Origin: Anaerolineales bacterium
GTDB taxonomy: Bacteria; Chloroflexota; Anaerolineae; Anaerolineales; UBA6668
Assembly (NCBI GenBank): GCA_020630175.1
Contig: JAHDBW010000002.1
Span: 15,607 to 51,263 of the forward strand
Direction of reading: 5' to 3'
DNA: 35,657 nt
Shown here: piece by piece, positions 25,837 to 33,981 of the stretch
Numbering within the stretch: position 1 is the stretch's first letter
Layout of the letters: the number at the start of each line of letters is the position of its first letter
Program-made: the position numbers and the translations under genes
Notes under the pieces: generated by a model
Database searches by the model: none
Seen by the model: only the letters and a program-made list of their open reading frames with translations
What the model was told of the DNA's origin: nothing

Positions 25837-26577
25837 TTACACAACTGCGGTAAGTGCATAAAGCGCCCAGCCAATGTATTCGCGTTGATAGCGAAAATAT
25901 TTGTTTTGCGAGGTTTGCAAGTGGTTCAAGACATCATTGCGTTCTGGATGCTGTGGATTTTCTTTTAGCCATGCAATTAGGCCGCGCCAGTTAGCAGATT
26001 GATACGCATCCCATTCATCCTGACTAGACGTAATCACGTCTGTTAGCGTAAACCCAGCCGTGCGCCAGATCCGCATCAGGTCGTATTCGGTATTTATTGC
26101 GCTCTCCCGCTGCGCATAGACTGGCGGCACCCGATCTGTTTTCCAATATTGCTCACCAATTGCGATGCGGCCATCTTTTGCATCAATTGCGCGCGCTAAC
26201 GCTTGCAACGTTGGCGCAACACCACCCCAGATAAACGTCGCGCCTAAGCAAACGGCAACATCAAATTCGCCATCTGCGAATGCATAGTCAGACCCGCTAC
26301 TACACACAATTTCAATTTGCTTCTCTAGCCCACGCGCCTGAATACGCGCATTCGCCCGGTCACAAGCGTATTGTCGAATATCGACCCCAACGCCGGAAAT
26401 GCCAAAATGTTCTACCCACAGCGTGAGTACTTCGCCAAACCCACAGCCAAAATCGATAACGTGCTGCCCCGGGCGCAAGCCAAGCTGCGCGCCAAGCTGA
26501 ATTATTTTTGCCGGCGTAGTGGGGTTAATGAGCGTCATCTCACGCTCAGCAATATTCACAAGATCAAAGAAGTTCAT
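25837..26577 (-). CDS. SAM-dependent class I methyltransferase
   Basis: This is a 246-residue protein with a Rossmann methyltransferase fold. Motif I is VIDFGCGFGEVLTLW (about 39-53), and the acidic residue ending strand 2 is in GVGVDIRQYACDRAN. The motif IV region is FDVAVCLGATFIWGG. It resembles the ubiE/cyclopropane synthase-like group of small-molecule methyltransferases, but the substrate is not readable. The C-terminal 80 residues are rich in Trp, Tyr and Arg (YFRYQREYIGWALYAL). The start is the ATG at 26577, with no clear Shine-Dalgarno sequence. It is divergent from the SDR gene, with 88 bp between the starts. Confidence 0.85.
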   Translation of the reverse strand: MNFFDLVNIAEREMTLINPTTPAKIIQLGAQLGLRPGQHVIDFGCGFGEVLTLWVEHFGISGVGVDIRQYACDRANARIQARGLEKQIEIVCSSGSDYAFADGEFDVAVCLGATFIWGGVAPTLQALARAIDAKDGRIAIGEQYWKTDRVPPVYAQRESAINTEYDLMRIWRTAGFTLTDVITSSQDEWDAYQSANWRGLIAWLKENPQHPERNDVLNHLQTSQNKYFRYQREYIGWALYALTAVV

Positions 26578-26652
26578 AGTATTTGAGTAGACACAGCCGC
26601 CAACAGATTTGTAACACGCGCAAGGCCGCTACTGCTCGCAGTTGATATTCGT

Positions 26653-26658
26653 TATACT
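26653..26658 (+). promoter_or_regulatory. -10 box of the SDR gene (leaderless layout)
   Basis: TATACT ends 7 nt before the ATG at 26666, which places the expected transcription start at the start codon itself. No Shine-Dalgarno sequence is present, and the -35 region is poor. Confidence 0.4.
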
Positions 26659-26665
26659 TTTAGCC

Positions 26666-27421
26666 ATGAAACGCTTAGCCAACAAAACGATTATCTTAGC
26701 TGGGGTTGGCCCCGGTATGGGCCGCGCCATGGCGCTCTTATTTGCCCAACATGGGGCGCAGGTCGCACTGATTGCCCGCAAACCTGCTGTCATTGCACCA
26801 ACTGTGGCCACCATCAACGCGGCTGGCGGCACCGCACTGGCAATCGACGCTGATCTTACCAATGAGGCACAAGTTGAAGCCGCCATCACCCAAGCCGTCA
26901 CGCACTTTGGCAAGCTCGATGCCTACTGTGCCTTAGCAGGTGGGTTTTATAAGCACCTCAAAGATCAGACTGAAATTGAGCCAGACTTCTTTGAACTAGT
27001 TTTGCGCAACCACCTGCAGACCTTGTTTTGGGGCACGCGGCATGCGACCCCGCATCTCAAAGCCAACGGGGGCGGCGCGATCTTAACTGTTGCCGCCGCT
27101 TACAAAACGCTGCGCGAAGCCAACATCGCCTACAGTACCGCAAAATCTGGGGTGATTGGGTTCTCACGCACGTTAGCCCGTGAATTGCATCCGCATAACG
27201 TTCGCGTCAACAGTATTTGTCCGGGGCTGATTCGCATCCCGTCAACTGCGACAACCATTGGCGCACCAACGCAGTCACTCCAACGGTTGGGGCAGCCCGA
27301 AGATATCGCGCACGCAGCGCTTTACTTGGTGAGTGATGAAAGTGCTTGGGTTACCGGCCAAACGTTAGATATTGACGGCGGTGACGGCATCTACGGCGGA
27401 CAAGACTGGGATATGCGCTAA
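26666..27421 (+). CDS. Short-chain dehydrogenase/reductase family protein, atypical active site
   Basis: This is a 251-residue classical-type SDR. The nucleotide-binding glycine motif is GVGPGMG near residue 12, followed by VALIARKP, where Arg favours NADP(H). The central Asn is in LRNHLQTLF. The catalytic YxxxK is YSTAK. The C-terminal VTGQTLDIDGGDG is typical of the family. The position 13 residues before the catalytic Tyr, normally the catalytic Ser, is Ala (TVAAAYK), so activity may be reduced or altered. I chose the ATG at 26666 over a TTG at 26642. The gene is divergent from a methyltransferase gene and ends at a bidirectional terminator. Substrate unknown. Confidence 0.88.
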   Translation: MKRLANKTIILAGVGPGMGRAMALLFAQHGAQVALIARKPAVIAPTVATINAAGGTALAIDADLTNEAQVEAAITQAVTHFGKLDAYCALAGGFYKHLKDQTEIEPDFFELVLRNHLQTLFWGTRHATPHLKANGGGAILTVAAAYKTLREANIAYSTAKSGVIGFSRTLARELHPHNVRVNSICPGLIRIPSTATTIGAPTQSLQRLGQPEDIAHAALYLVSDESAWVTGQTLDIDGGDGIYGGQDWDMR

Positions 27422-27442
27422 GCAACCCACACTCTTAAAAAG

Positions 27443-27477
27443 AAAAAGCGCCAATGAACAGTCAAAGGCGCTTTTTT
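27443..27477. terminator. Bidirectional terminator between the SDR and GT2 genes
   Basis: AAAAAGCGCC (27443-27452) pairs with GGCGCTTTTTT (27467-27477) around a 14-nt loop. A-rich and T-rich flanks allow termination on both strands of these convergent genes. Confidence 0.85.
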
Positions 27478-27494
27478 ATTTAACCGTTGTGCAA

Positions 27495-28508
27495 TTAGTT
27501 AATCAGCATTTCAACCGGTTCATTTGCTGAAAGCGGTCCAGTGCGCGTACGTGGGGGTAAGTCCATGGTGAGTTCATCAAAGCCAAGCTTTTCAGAAACA
27601 ATGTACAGCGGACGGCGTTTTACTTCGTTATAAATGCGGCCTAGGTATTCTCCAATAATGCCTAAGAAAATCAGCTGAATGCCACCGAGGAACATCACAC
27701 TGGCAAAGGTACTAGCTTGGCCCAGAAATGCAGTTTCCCAGTATAAACGCGCCAAAATAATCGCCGGAATACTTAGAAACGCCAGAATAGCAAAAATAAA
27801 CCCTAACGTGGTTGCCATTTGCAACGGCACATAAGAGAAGCTAGTAATGCCATCCTTGGCAAAGCGCAGCATTTTCTTGAGTGGGTATTTCGTTTCACCG
27901 GCGTAACGTTCGTGCCGAACATACTTCACTTCAGATTGTTTGAAGCCCACCCAAACAGATAGCCCACGCATAAAACGATGGTGTTCCCGCACTTGCTTCA
28001 GTGCGTTCACAACCTTGCGATCCATCAAGCGAAAATCGCCAGTATCAACTGGGATCTTGAGTTCTGTCATGCCATCAATCACACGGTAGAACATTGAGGC
28101 CGTAAACTTCTTGAACCAAGTTTCACCCAGACGCTTGGCCCGCACAGCCAGCACAACTTCAGCGCCACGCTCCCATTCTTCAATGAGTTCTAAAATGACC
28201 TCGGGCGGATCTTGCAGGTCAGCATCGATCACGGTGACCGTATCTCCCTGCGCATAATCAATCCCAGCCGTAATTGCCATTTGATGCCCAAAATTCCGTG
28301 AAAAACTCAGAACTTTGACGCGGCTATCTTGCTGTTGCAAGCGGCGCATAATTGGCAGTGATTCATCTGTGCTGCCATCGTTAACTAAGATCAGCTCTGT
28401 CTCACCATTGATGCGATCCATCACGGCAGACATACGCTTATACAGCTCCGGCAGCACCTCTTCTTCAAAATATATGGGTACAACAATGGAGTGGAAAGGA
28501 TTATTCAT
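27495..28508 (-). CDS. Family 2 glycosyltransferase, GtrB/DPM1-like, membrane-anchored
   Basis: This 337-residue enzyme moves a sugar from a nucleotide sugar to a polyprenyl phosphate at the inner face of the membrane. The GT-A domain opens with [17 protein letters not shown], then [11 protein letters not shown], the nucleotide/metal motif [12 protein letters not shown], and [13 protein letters not shown]. Two membrane helices follow at about 230-255 and 265-290, the arrangement of GtrB, ArnC-type and bactoprenol glucosyltransferases. The ATG at 28508 has no clear Shine-Dalgarno sequence. It lies 100 bp downstream of the flippase-like gene on the same strand, a pairing consistent with envelope glycan or glycolipid export. 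The sugar is not known. Confidence 0.92.
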   Translation of the reverse strand: MNNPFHSIVVPIYFEEEVLPELYKRMSAVMDRINGETELILVNDGSTDESLPIMRRLQQQDSRVKVLSFSRNFGHQMAITAGIDYAQGDTVTVIDADLQDPPEVILELIEEWERGAEVVLAVRAKRLGETWFKKFTASMFYRVIDGMTELKIPVDTGDFRLMDRKVVNALKQVREHHRFMRGLSVWVGFKQSEVKYVRHERYAGETKYPLKKMLRFAKDGITSFSYVPLQMATTLGFIFAILAFLSIPAIILARLYWETAFLGQASTFASVMFLGGIQLIFLGIIGEYLGRIYNEVKRRPLYIVSEKLGFDELTMDLPPRTRTGPLSANEPVEMLIN

Positions 28509-28608
28509 AATAAAAATTTGGGTTAGACAATAAGTATGTGTGTGATTTCAGTATAAACCTATTTTTATTGCAATTTTCTTGTGAATTTGTTGAGAAGGGG
28601 TTTCAACA

Positions 28609-29565
28609 TCATTGCAATGGGTTACGGTTTACAAACACACCAACACAAATCAGCCCAATTATCGCTAGGGTTATGTCTCGCGCCCGAATTAGCGTGGCCG
28701 CAGCTAAGCCAATTGTTGGCGCAATCCCAAGTTGCTGCATGACCCAGATCTGCCCAGCCTCTAAGGTGCCTAACGCGCCCGGCATTGGCAGCAAAAACGC
28801 GACCCGTACAGCAGCCAACGCTGTAAACAAGTCTTGCCAGGCTAGCGTTGCGCCTAACAAATGCAGCATCAGCCAGTATTCCCCAATCTGCGCTAGCCAA
28901 GTGAGTAGTGTAACCAGTGTTGCCAGCCGCACAACCCGCTGATTATGACGCTGCAACGCTTGCAACTGCGCTTCACTTTCTGCAGCGGTTTTCACCCAAC
29001 GCCAGTGTGGCCGCTTGGACTGTACCCAATGTAACGGCTGATAGCCACGCAACAGCAGCATTAAGTAAAGCAGCGGCCCAATCAGCAGCACGGTCAGCCA
29101 GCCTGCATTTGCAATTTGAATAGAAAACCCGGTTGCGAGCGCGATCCCAAAGCTGAGGATCAGAATAAGTAAGCTCGCGGTCAGGTCATAAATCCGGTCT
29201 AAAACAAGGGCGGTTAGCGCGGCAGTTTTTGAGGCGTGACGCTGGCTTAACACGAGTTGTAGCGGTTCGCCGCCAAACTGCGGCCCCGGCGTCAGATAGC
29301 TAATGCTGTAGCCAGCAAGCCGATAGAGCGTGACGCGCAGAATGCCAATGCTCGCGCCCAGTGCTTGCAGAAACAGCCACCAACGCGTTGCCATCAATAC
29401 AATAATGATGACGTTCACCAACGCAAGAGATATAAATCCCCACCCGCCCACAGCCTGCAAACTCTGCCAAGCCGCGCGATACGAAACGCGTTGCGCCAGC
29501 CACCAAAGCAGAACAACGCCGCAGCCCAAGAACAAGGCAAACAGCCAATTTGTTCGTTTATGCAC
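28609..29565 (-). CDS. Flippase-like / lysylphosphatidylglycerol synthase TM-domain protein
   Basis: This 318-residue integral membrane protein has about eight helices and belongs to the AglD/MprF N-terminal-like family. The conserved loop SYLTPGPQFGGEPLQLVLSQ, then the LVLDRIYDL motif, and the later FLLPMPGALGTLEAG segment are characteristic. Members are linked to movement or synthesis of lipid-linked molecules across the membrane and often sit next to polyprenyl-phosphate glycosyltransferases, as here. The start is a GTG at 29565; no in-frame ATG appears for about 55 codons. It begins 12 bp after the stop of a doubtful small ORF, with which it might be translationally coupled. Confidence 0.82.
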   Translation of the reverse strand: MHKRTNWLFALFLGCGVVLLWWLAQRVSYRAAWQSLQAVGGWGFISLALVNVIIIVLMATRWWLFLQALGASIGILRVTLYRLAGYSISYLTPGPQFGGEPLQLVLSQRHASKTAALTALVLDRIYDLTASLLILILSFGIALATGFSIQIANAGWLTVLLIGPLLYLMLLLRGYQPLHWVQSKRPHWRWVKTAAESEAQLQALQRHNQRVVRLATLVTLLTWLAQIGEYWLMLHLLGATLAWQDLFTALAAVRVAFLLPMPGALGTLEAGQIWVMQQLGIAPTIGLAAATLIRARDITLAIIGLICVGVFVNRNPLQ

Positions 29566-29577
29566 AGTGTCTCGTGA

Positions 29578-29763
29578 TCACTTGCTAAAAAAAGCCGCTA
29601 TTGCTTCCGCTAAGTTAGGGTTGTAAACGACTTTTTTCAAAATAGGAAATTTAGTAGACACATACTGTTCATCATTGACGACATAACTCTTTATTAACCT
29701 CTCAGATATAACAATACAACATGCTTTAGTACAGCAACGCTTCAAATCGCTAATTTCCTGCAT
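29578..29763 (-). CDS. Doubtful small ORF, AT-rich, unknown
   Basis: This is a 61-residue frame from the ATG at 29763 (an upstream GTG at 29793 would add ten residues). AAAGAG lies about 6 nt before the ATG, and the stop is 12 bp before the flippase-like GTG. The product has two Cys pairs (RCC, ACC) and a YNPNLAEAIAAFF tail. Codon use (AGG, ATA, many AT-ending codons) differs from the neighbours, so it could be a transferred or decayed fragment, a real short gene, or chance. No family recognised. Confidence 0.3.
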   Translation of the reverse strand: MQEISDLKRCCTKACCIVISERLIKSYVVNDEQYVSTKFPILKKVVYNPNLAEAIAAFFSK

Positions 29764-29942
29764 GTTGCGCTCTTTATGTAGCTTGCGCTGCACTGAATTA
29801 TTTGTGTATTATGAAAGTCGGGCAGTCAGCTTTTTTGTCAGAATTTTCCAATGTATTTATTCCAAACGCGAAATTTTTCGCACACTGACATTTTAGGCAC
29901 CGTTATTGCTGCCAATAGATGCGATAACAAATAGCAAATTAG

Positions 29943-31043
29943 ATGACTGAACAGTTAAACAACGTCCAAGAAAGTATATCGCTCGCATTTTCTGCACTCG
30001 CTGCAGAGCGTGCAGCCGTTGCTGCAACCAACGCCAACGGAGCAGCACCGCATATTCCCGCGCAACTATTTCCACGGTTAGGCACTTATCTATTGCGCAA
30101 CGGCATGGTAACGCGAGAGCAGCTAGACCATGCGTTAGCGTATCAAAAAGCGCAAAAAGCCGAAGGCAAAGACGTCCGTCTAGGCCAAACGCTTGTCGAT
30201 TTAGAACTCGTGACCCGCACCGATCTCGATCGTGTCATCATGGAGCAAATGATCGAACTGCAAAACGCACTCCAACAAAGCAACCGCGTGTTGGAACACC
30301 GCGTTGCTGAGCGTACCGCAGAATTACAAGAAGCACTCACCAAGTTGATGGAGCTAAATCAGCACAAAATCAACTTTATCTCCAACATCTCACATGAGTT
30401 ATTGACTCCGCTGGCAAAGATCAAAGGCTTTAGCATAATGCTTGCCGATCAAGCCCTCGGTGACATCAACGAAGATCAGCACAAAGCATTACACACCGTC
30501 AATCGGTCTGTGCTTTCGCTAGAACAACTCATCAAGGATCTAATCCGCTTTGCCAGCACGGCGCGCGGTGAGATCAAAGTCGATCTGCGACCAACCGACT
30601 TGCAAAAAGTCTACAAAGAGCTCTATCAAGACTTTGTCGCGAAGGCCCAACGTGAGCAACTCACGCTCTCGCTAGACCTTTCACCAGACTTCCCAGCCAT
30701 CAAGGCCGACGCGGAAAAACTCAATTGGGCGCTCCACCAGTTTCTAGACAACGCCATTAAGTTCACCAAACCCAATGGCCGCGTCATTCTAGGCGGACGT
30801 ACTAACGGCACGCACGCCCTGCTGTATGTAGAAGATACCGGCATTGGCATCCCAGACGATCGAATTTCCGAATTATTTGTCCCATTCCATCAGCTAGATG
30901 GATCGTCCACCCGCCACTTTGGCGGCACAGGACTAGGCTTGGCATTTGCGAAACGGCTCGTGCAAGCGCACAACTCGGACATTGAGCTTGAATCCAAGGT
31001 TGATGTCGGCACACGCTTCAGTTTCTTATTGCCACTGGCCTAA
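29943..31043 (+). CDS. Soluble histidine kinase with N-terminal MshEN-like domain
   Basis: This 366-residue sensor kinase has no membrane segment. Residues 45-68 and 79-102 each fit the 24-residue MshEN/GspE N-terminal pattern RLGxxLxxxxxVxxxxLxxxLxxQ, starting RLGTYLL and RLGQTLV and ending in Gln68 and Gln102. A coiled coil (about 103-140) leads to the dimerisation helix with phosphoacceptor His151 in SNISHELLTPL. The ATPase domain has the N box (FLDNAIKFT), G1 DTGIGIPD and G2 GGTGLGL. In MshE-type ATPases this pattern binds c-di-GMP, so the kinase may read c-di-GMP; that is inference. No response regulator is adjacent. The ATG lacks a Shine-Dalgarno sequence. An intrinsic terminator follows. 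Confidence 0.9.
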   Translation: MTEQLNNVQESISLAFSALAAERAAVAATNANGAAPHIPAQLFPRLGTYLLRNGMVTREQLDHALAYQKAQKAEGKDVRLGQTLVDLELVTRTDLDRVIMEQMIELQNALQQSNRVLEHRVAERTAELQEALTKLMELNQHKINFISNISHELLTPLAKIKGFSIMLADQALGDINEDQHKALHTVNRSVLSLEQLIKDLIRFASTARGEIKVDLRPTDLQKVYKELYQDFVAKAQREQLTLSLDLSPDFPAIKADAEKLNWALHQFLDNAIKFTKPNGRVILGGRTNGTHALLYVEDTGIGIPDDRISELFVPFHQLDGSSTRHFGGTGLGLAFAKRLVQAHNSDIELESKVDVGTRFSFLLPLA

Positions 31044-31065
31044 GCTCTTCCCCCGCAAACACATT

Positions 31066-31094
31066 AAAAGCCTCGCTATTGCGGGGCTTTTTTA
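31066..31094 (+). terminator. Terminator of the MshEN-like kinase gene
   Basis: AAAAGCCTCGC and GCGGGGCTTTT form an 11-bp stem (one T-G pair) with a TATT loop, followed by a T-run, 23 bp after the stop codon. Confidence 0.88.
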
Positions 31095-31134
31095 GTTAAA
31101 TTACACAGCTATTCCTCAAAACACCCAAAATCCA

Positions 31135-31164
31135 CACACAAATAGACACAAATTCACACAAACT
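31135..31164 (+). repeat. Three tandem 10-bp iterons upstream of the second histidine kinase
   Basis: Three consecutive 10-bp units, CACACAAATA, GACACAAATT and CACACAAACT, share the core ACACAAA at exact 10-bp steps (31136, 31146, 31156), that is, once per helical turn. They lie about 50 bp before a TATAAA box (31214-31219) and 90 bp before the ATG. Such phased direct repeats are typical of cooperative binding by response regulators. Confidence 0.5.
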
Positions 31165-31252
31165 TAAGCATTTCTATAGACATCTATCAACTTCTGAATA
31201 CCAAATCCGATACTATAAAGTGGGGATAGTTTTCAGGAGAGCGATTTGTAGA

Positions 31253-32983
31253 ATGCACTCAGAGCCAATCGAAACATTAACCGACATTCGGCACGCGTAT
31301 ACCCAAAAAATCATCAAGTATTGCGCCGCTATATTTTTGCCTGTGCTGATTTATGCCAGCGTCATGGCCGTTCGGCGTGACATTGCGTACATTGTCCCAA
31401 TTTATGCCGCCCTTTATGCCATCGTACTCTTGCTCGCATTGGACAAGAAGTACATCTCCACCCCTGTCAAGGCCGGCCTGATTACAGCGCTCCCATTCAT
31501 TGTTTGCAGTTATGAATTCTTCTTATTTGGGTTAGCTGGTAGCGCCACAATTTACTTGCCGTTACTGGTCTTCATTAGCATCGCAACCCTGAATCAGCGC
31601 GCCGCACTACTTAGTCTAGCCGCTTCAATTGTTGTGATGGGGATTGCCGGTTATTTCATTTTGACGATCCCAGGCTTCCTGCCAACAGACCGCCTGCAAA
31701 CTTCGCTATCCCCTGCATCTTGGATCATCCGTGGCGTCGAACTCATTGCCTTTTGTGGCGTGATGGCGACCGGCATGCAATACATCTTCAAGCGCATGAC
31801 AGCATCGCTAGACACGGCCCAACGGTTGAGCATCTCACTGGCTGAAAAACAAGAACACCTAGAAAAAATTATGGGCTCTGTACCAGGTGCAGTGCTCATG
31901 GTCGATCTTGACCACGTTGGGCAAATTCGCTGGAGCAACGCCGCCGCAACAACCATGTTTGACTGCGCTGAGCACACGCTCCATGCGCAATCGCTCACGG
32001 CTCTGCTCAAAGACAAAAGTGAATACACAACCCTAAAAAACGCCTTGCTCTCTAAGCAAGGGTTTTCTGGCGATGAATTACTCTTTACCGCGTGTTACAA
32101 AGGCCGTAGCTTTTGGGGGCAGGTCAGCGGGAGCATGCTAAACACTGAAGACGCACCCTCTGCCTTATTGATCATTCTCGATGTTGATGAACGCACGCGC
32201 GCCAAGCAGGCTATCAATCAAGCACAAAAGATGGAATCGCTTGGGCTAATGGCCAGTGGCATTGCACACGATTTCCGCAACATTCTTACCACTGTCAAAG
32301 CGCACACCGATATCGCCATTCGCGGCTTAGAGGATGGCGCTAAATCACACCAGCAACTCATCAAAGCCCAAAACGCGATTGACGCCGCCACAAGCCTCAC
32401 GTCATCACTGCTTACGTATGCCAGCAAAGAAGCGCCTTCAATTGCCGAATTAGACATTAACAACCTTGTTGGCGATATTGAAGAGCTGATTTCAATCAGC
32501 ATTCCACGGCAAATCGAGGTCAAACGCCAACTGTGTCATGAAGCGCCCGCAATTCTGGGGGACAAAAACCAGATGCAGCAAGTGGTTTTGAATCTGATGA
32601 TCAATGCCGCCGAAGCAATTGGCAATCGCCCCGGTTACATTACGCTTGTGACCGATGAAATTGAACTCCAGACGTGGCAAGCGCAGCAGTGGCAAATCGG
32701 CAATGATGAATTGCAAGGTGGGGCCTACCTGCTGCTAGAAATTTCAGACAGCGGCAGCGGCATGGACACCGCCACGCTCCAATCCATCTTTGACCCCTTT
32801 TTCACCACAAAAGAGTCCGGTACAGGCCTCGGTCTAGCCACCGTGTTTGGCATTATTCGCGCCCACTCTGGCGGCCTGCAAGTGGTCTCGCATCCGGGCA
32901 ATGGCACAACGTTCCGGCTCATTTTCCCAGTTGTCAACACGCCTGTTTTACATAACCTAACCGAAATCATCGCCGACGTTTAG
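31253..32983 (+). CDS. Membrane-bound PAS sensor histidine kinase (NtrB-like core)
   Basis: This is a 576-residue two-component sensor. Residues 20-180 hold about five to six membrane helices with very short loops, so the signal may come from within the membrane. A PAS domain follows at about 195-310 (PGAVLMVDLDHVGQIRWSNA). The H box is GIAHDFRNIL with His339, the H-D type seen in NtrB-like and hybrid kinases. The N box is VLNLMINAAEAI; G1 is DSGSGM; G2 is GTGLGLATV. The start is the ATG at 31253, with AGGAG 13 nt upstream, a long spacing; a GTG at 31220 is in frame but lies on the promoter-like TATAAAG. No response regulator gene adjoins it. Confidence 0.9.
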   Translation: MHSEPIETLTDIRHAYTQKIIKYCAAIFLPVLIYASVMAVRRDIAYIVPIYAALYAIVLLLALDKKYISTPVKAGLITALPFIVCSYEFFLFGLAGSATIYLPLLVFISIATLNQRAALLSLAASIVVMGIAGYFILTIPGFLPTDRLQTSLSPASWIIRGVELIAFCGVMATGMQYIFKRMTASLDTAQRLSISLAEKQEHLEKIMGSVPGAVLMVDLDHVGQIRWSNAAATTMFDCAEHTLHAQSLTALLKDKSEYTTLKNALLSKQGFSGDELLFTACYKGRSFWGQVSGSMLNTEDAPSALLIILDVDERTRAKQAINQAQKMESLGLMASGIAHDFRNILTTVKAHTDIAIRGLEDGAKSHQQLIKAQNAIDAATSLTSSLLTYASKEAPSIAELDINNLVGDIEELISISIPRQIEVKRQLCHEAPAILGDKNQMQQVVLNLMINAAEAIGNRPGYITLVTDEIELQTWQAQQWQIGNDELQGGAYLLLEISDSGSGMDTATLQSIFDPFFTTKESGTGLGLATVFGIIRAHSGGLQVVSHPGNGTTFRLIFPVVNTPVLHNLTEIIADV

Positions 32984-33049
32984 GCCATCCAAACAAATTC
33001 CTTACGAAATCGATATATATTCACCCCGTTCTTTAGGTACGATGGATAT

Positions 33050-33853
33050 ATGTTTGATGCTTTGCGCGAGACCGACTCGCTAGACTATGAATATTATGGC
33101 CTGATGGCCGCCACGTGGGATTTATTACGCGGCGATACGTCCAACTGGCCCGACCGCGCTTACTTCCGCGATCTTATCCGCATGTGCGGCACACCCGCCT
33201 TGATTGTTGGCTCTGGTACTGGCCGTTTGTTGCTAGACTATCTAGAATTTGGCTTAGACGTAGAAGGTGTCGATTGCTCGCCAGAAATGCTAGCCGTTTG
33301 CCACAAGAAAGCCACCGCACTTGGCTTAACGCCAACTGTCTACACGCAAGACGTCCAAACACTCAACCTGCCACAGCGTTACAACACGATTGTTGTGCCA
33401 TCGCAAAACTTTCAGCTGCTCACCCAACGTGATGACGCCCTAGAAGCCATGCGCAAACTCTATGCGCACCTCCAGCCGGGGGGCACGCTTGCCATTACGT
33501 TCATGAATAACAGCCCAGACGATCATCCTTCAATGGTCTACACCACAGAATGGGACCTGATCGGCGAAGCACTGCAACCTGACGGCACAATTGTCCGGCG
33601 CTGGTCGCGCTCCATGTTCGATAACATCCAACAGCTTGAACATACCGAAGACCGCTATGAAATCCTAGACGCGGGCGAAATCATCTATACCGAAGACCAT
33701 CGTCAATCGCCCGGCGCACGTTGGTACACCCCACACCAAGCTGAGGCACTCTTCAACGCGCTCGGCCTGCGTGATATTCGCGTACAGCGCAAGTTCTCCT
33801 TTGAATTTGTAGACGATGATGCGTGGCTCTTCACCGTGACTGGCCGCCGCTAA
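33050..33853 (+). CDS. SAM-dependent class I methyltransferase
   Basis: This is a 267-residue class I methyltransferase. It opens with LDYEYYGLMAATWDLLRGD, a helix common in small-molecule methyltransferases. SAM motif I is ALIVGSGTGRLLLDYL, the ribose-binding acid is in VEGVDCSPEMLAVCHKKA, and the motif IV region is YNTIVVPSQNFQLLT. GGTLAITFMNNS is the post-motif strand. The C-terminal half has a beta-rich insert (about 165-230). The substrate is unknown. The ATG at 33050 has no good Shine-Dalgarno sequence; a TACGAT box ends 6 nt before it. It follows the second kinase by 66 bp with no terminator between, so readthrough is possible. Confidence 0.87.
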   Translation: MFDALRETDSLDYEYYGLMAATWDLLRGDTSNWPDRAYFRDLIRMCGTPALIVGSGTGRLLLDYLEFGLDVEGVDCSPEMLAVCHKKATALGLTPTVYTQDVQTLNLPQRYNTIVVPSQNFQLLTQRDDALEAMRKLYAHLQPGGTLAITFMNNSPDDHPSMVYTTEWDLIGEALQPDGTIVRRWSRSMFDNIQQLEHTEDRYEILDAGEIIYTEDHRQSPGARWYTPHQAEALFNALGLRDIRVQRKFSFEFVDDDAWLFTVTGRR

Positions 33854-33981
33854 CCACCCAGTTTTCCACCGTCCAACCGCATAATCAAAACAAGGTGTTG
33901 ACGCCGTTTTAACTGTCAGGCACAATCGGGGCGCACACGCTTGCTGTGCCCTAACGCGCATCTGTTTAAAACACCATCACT

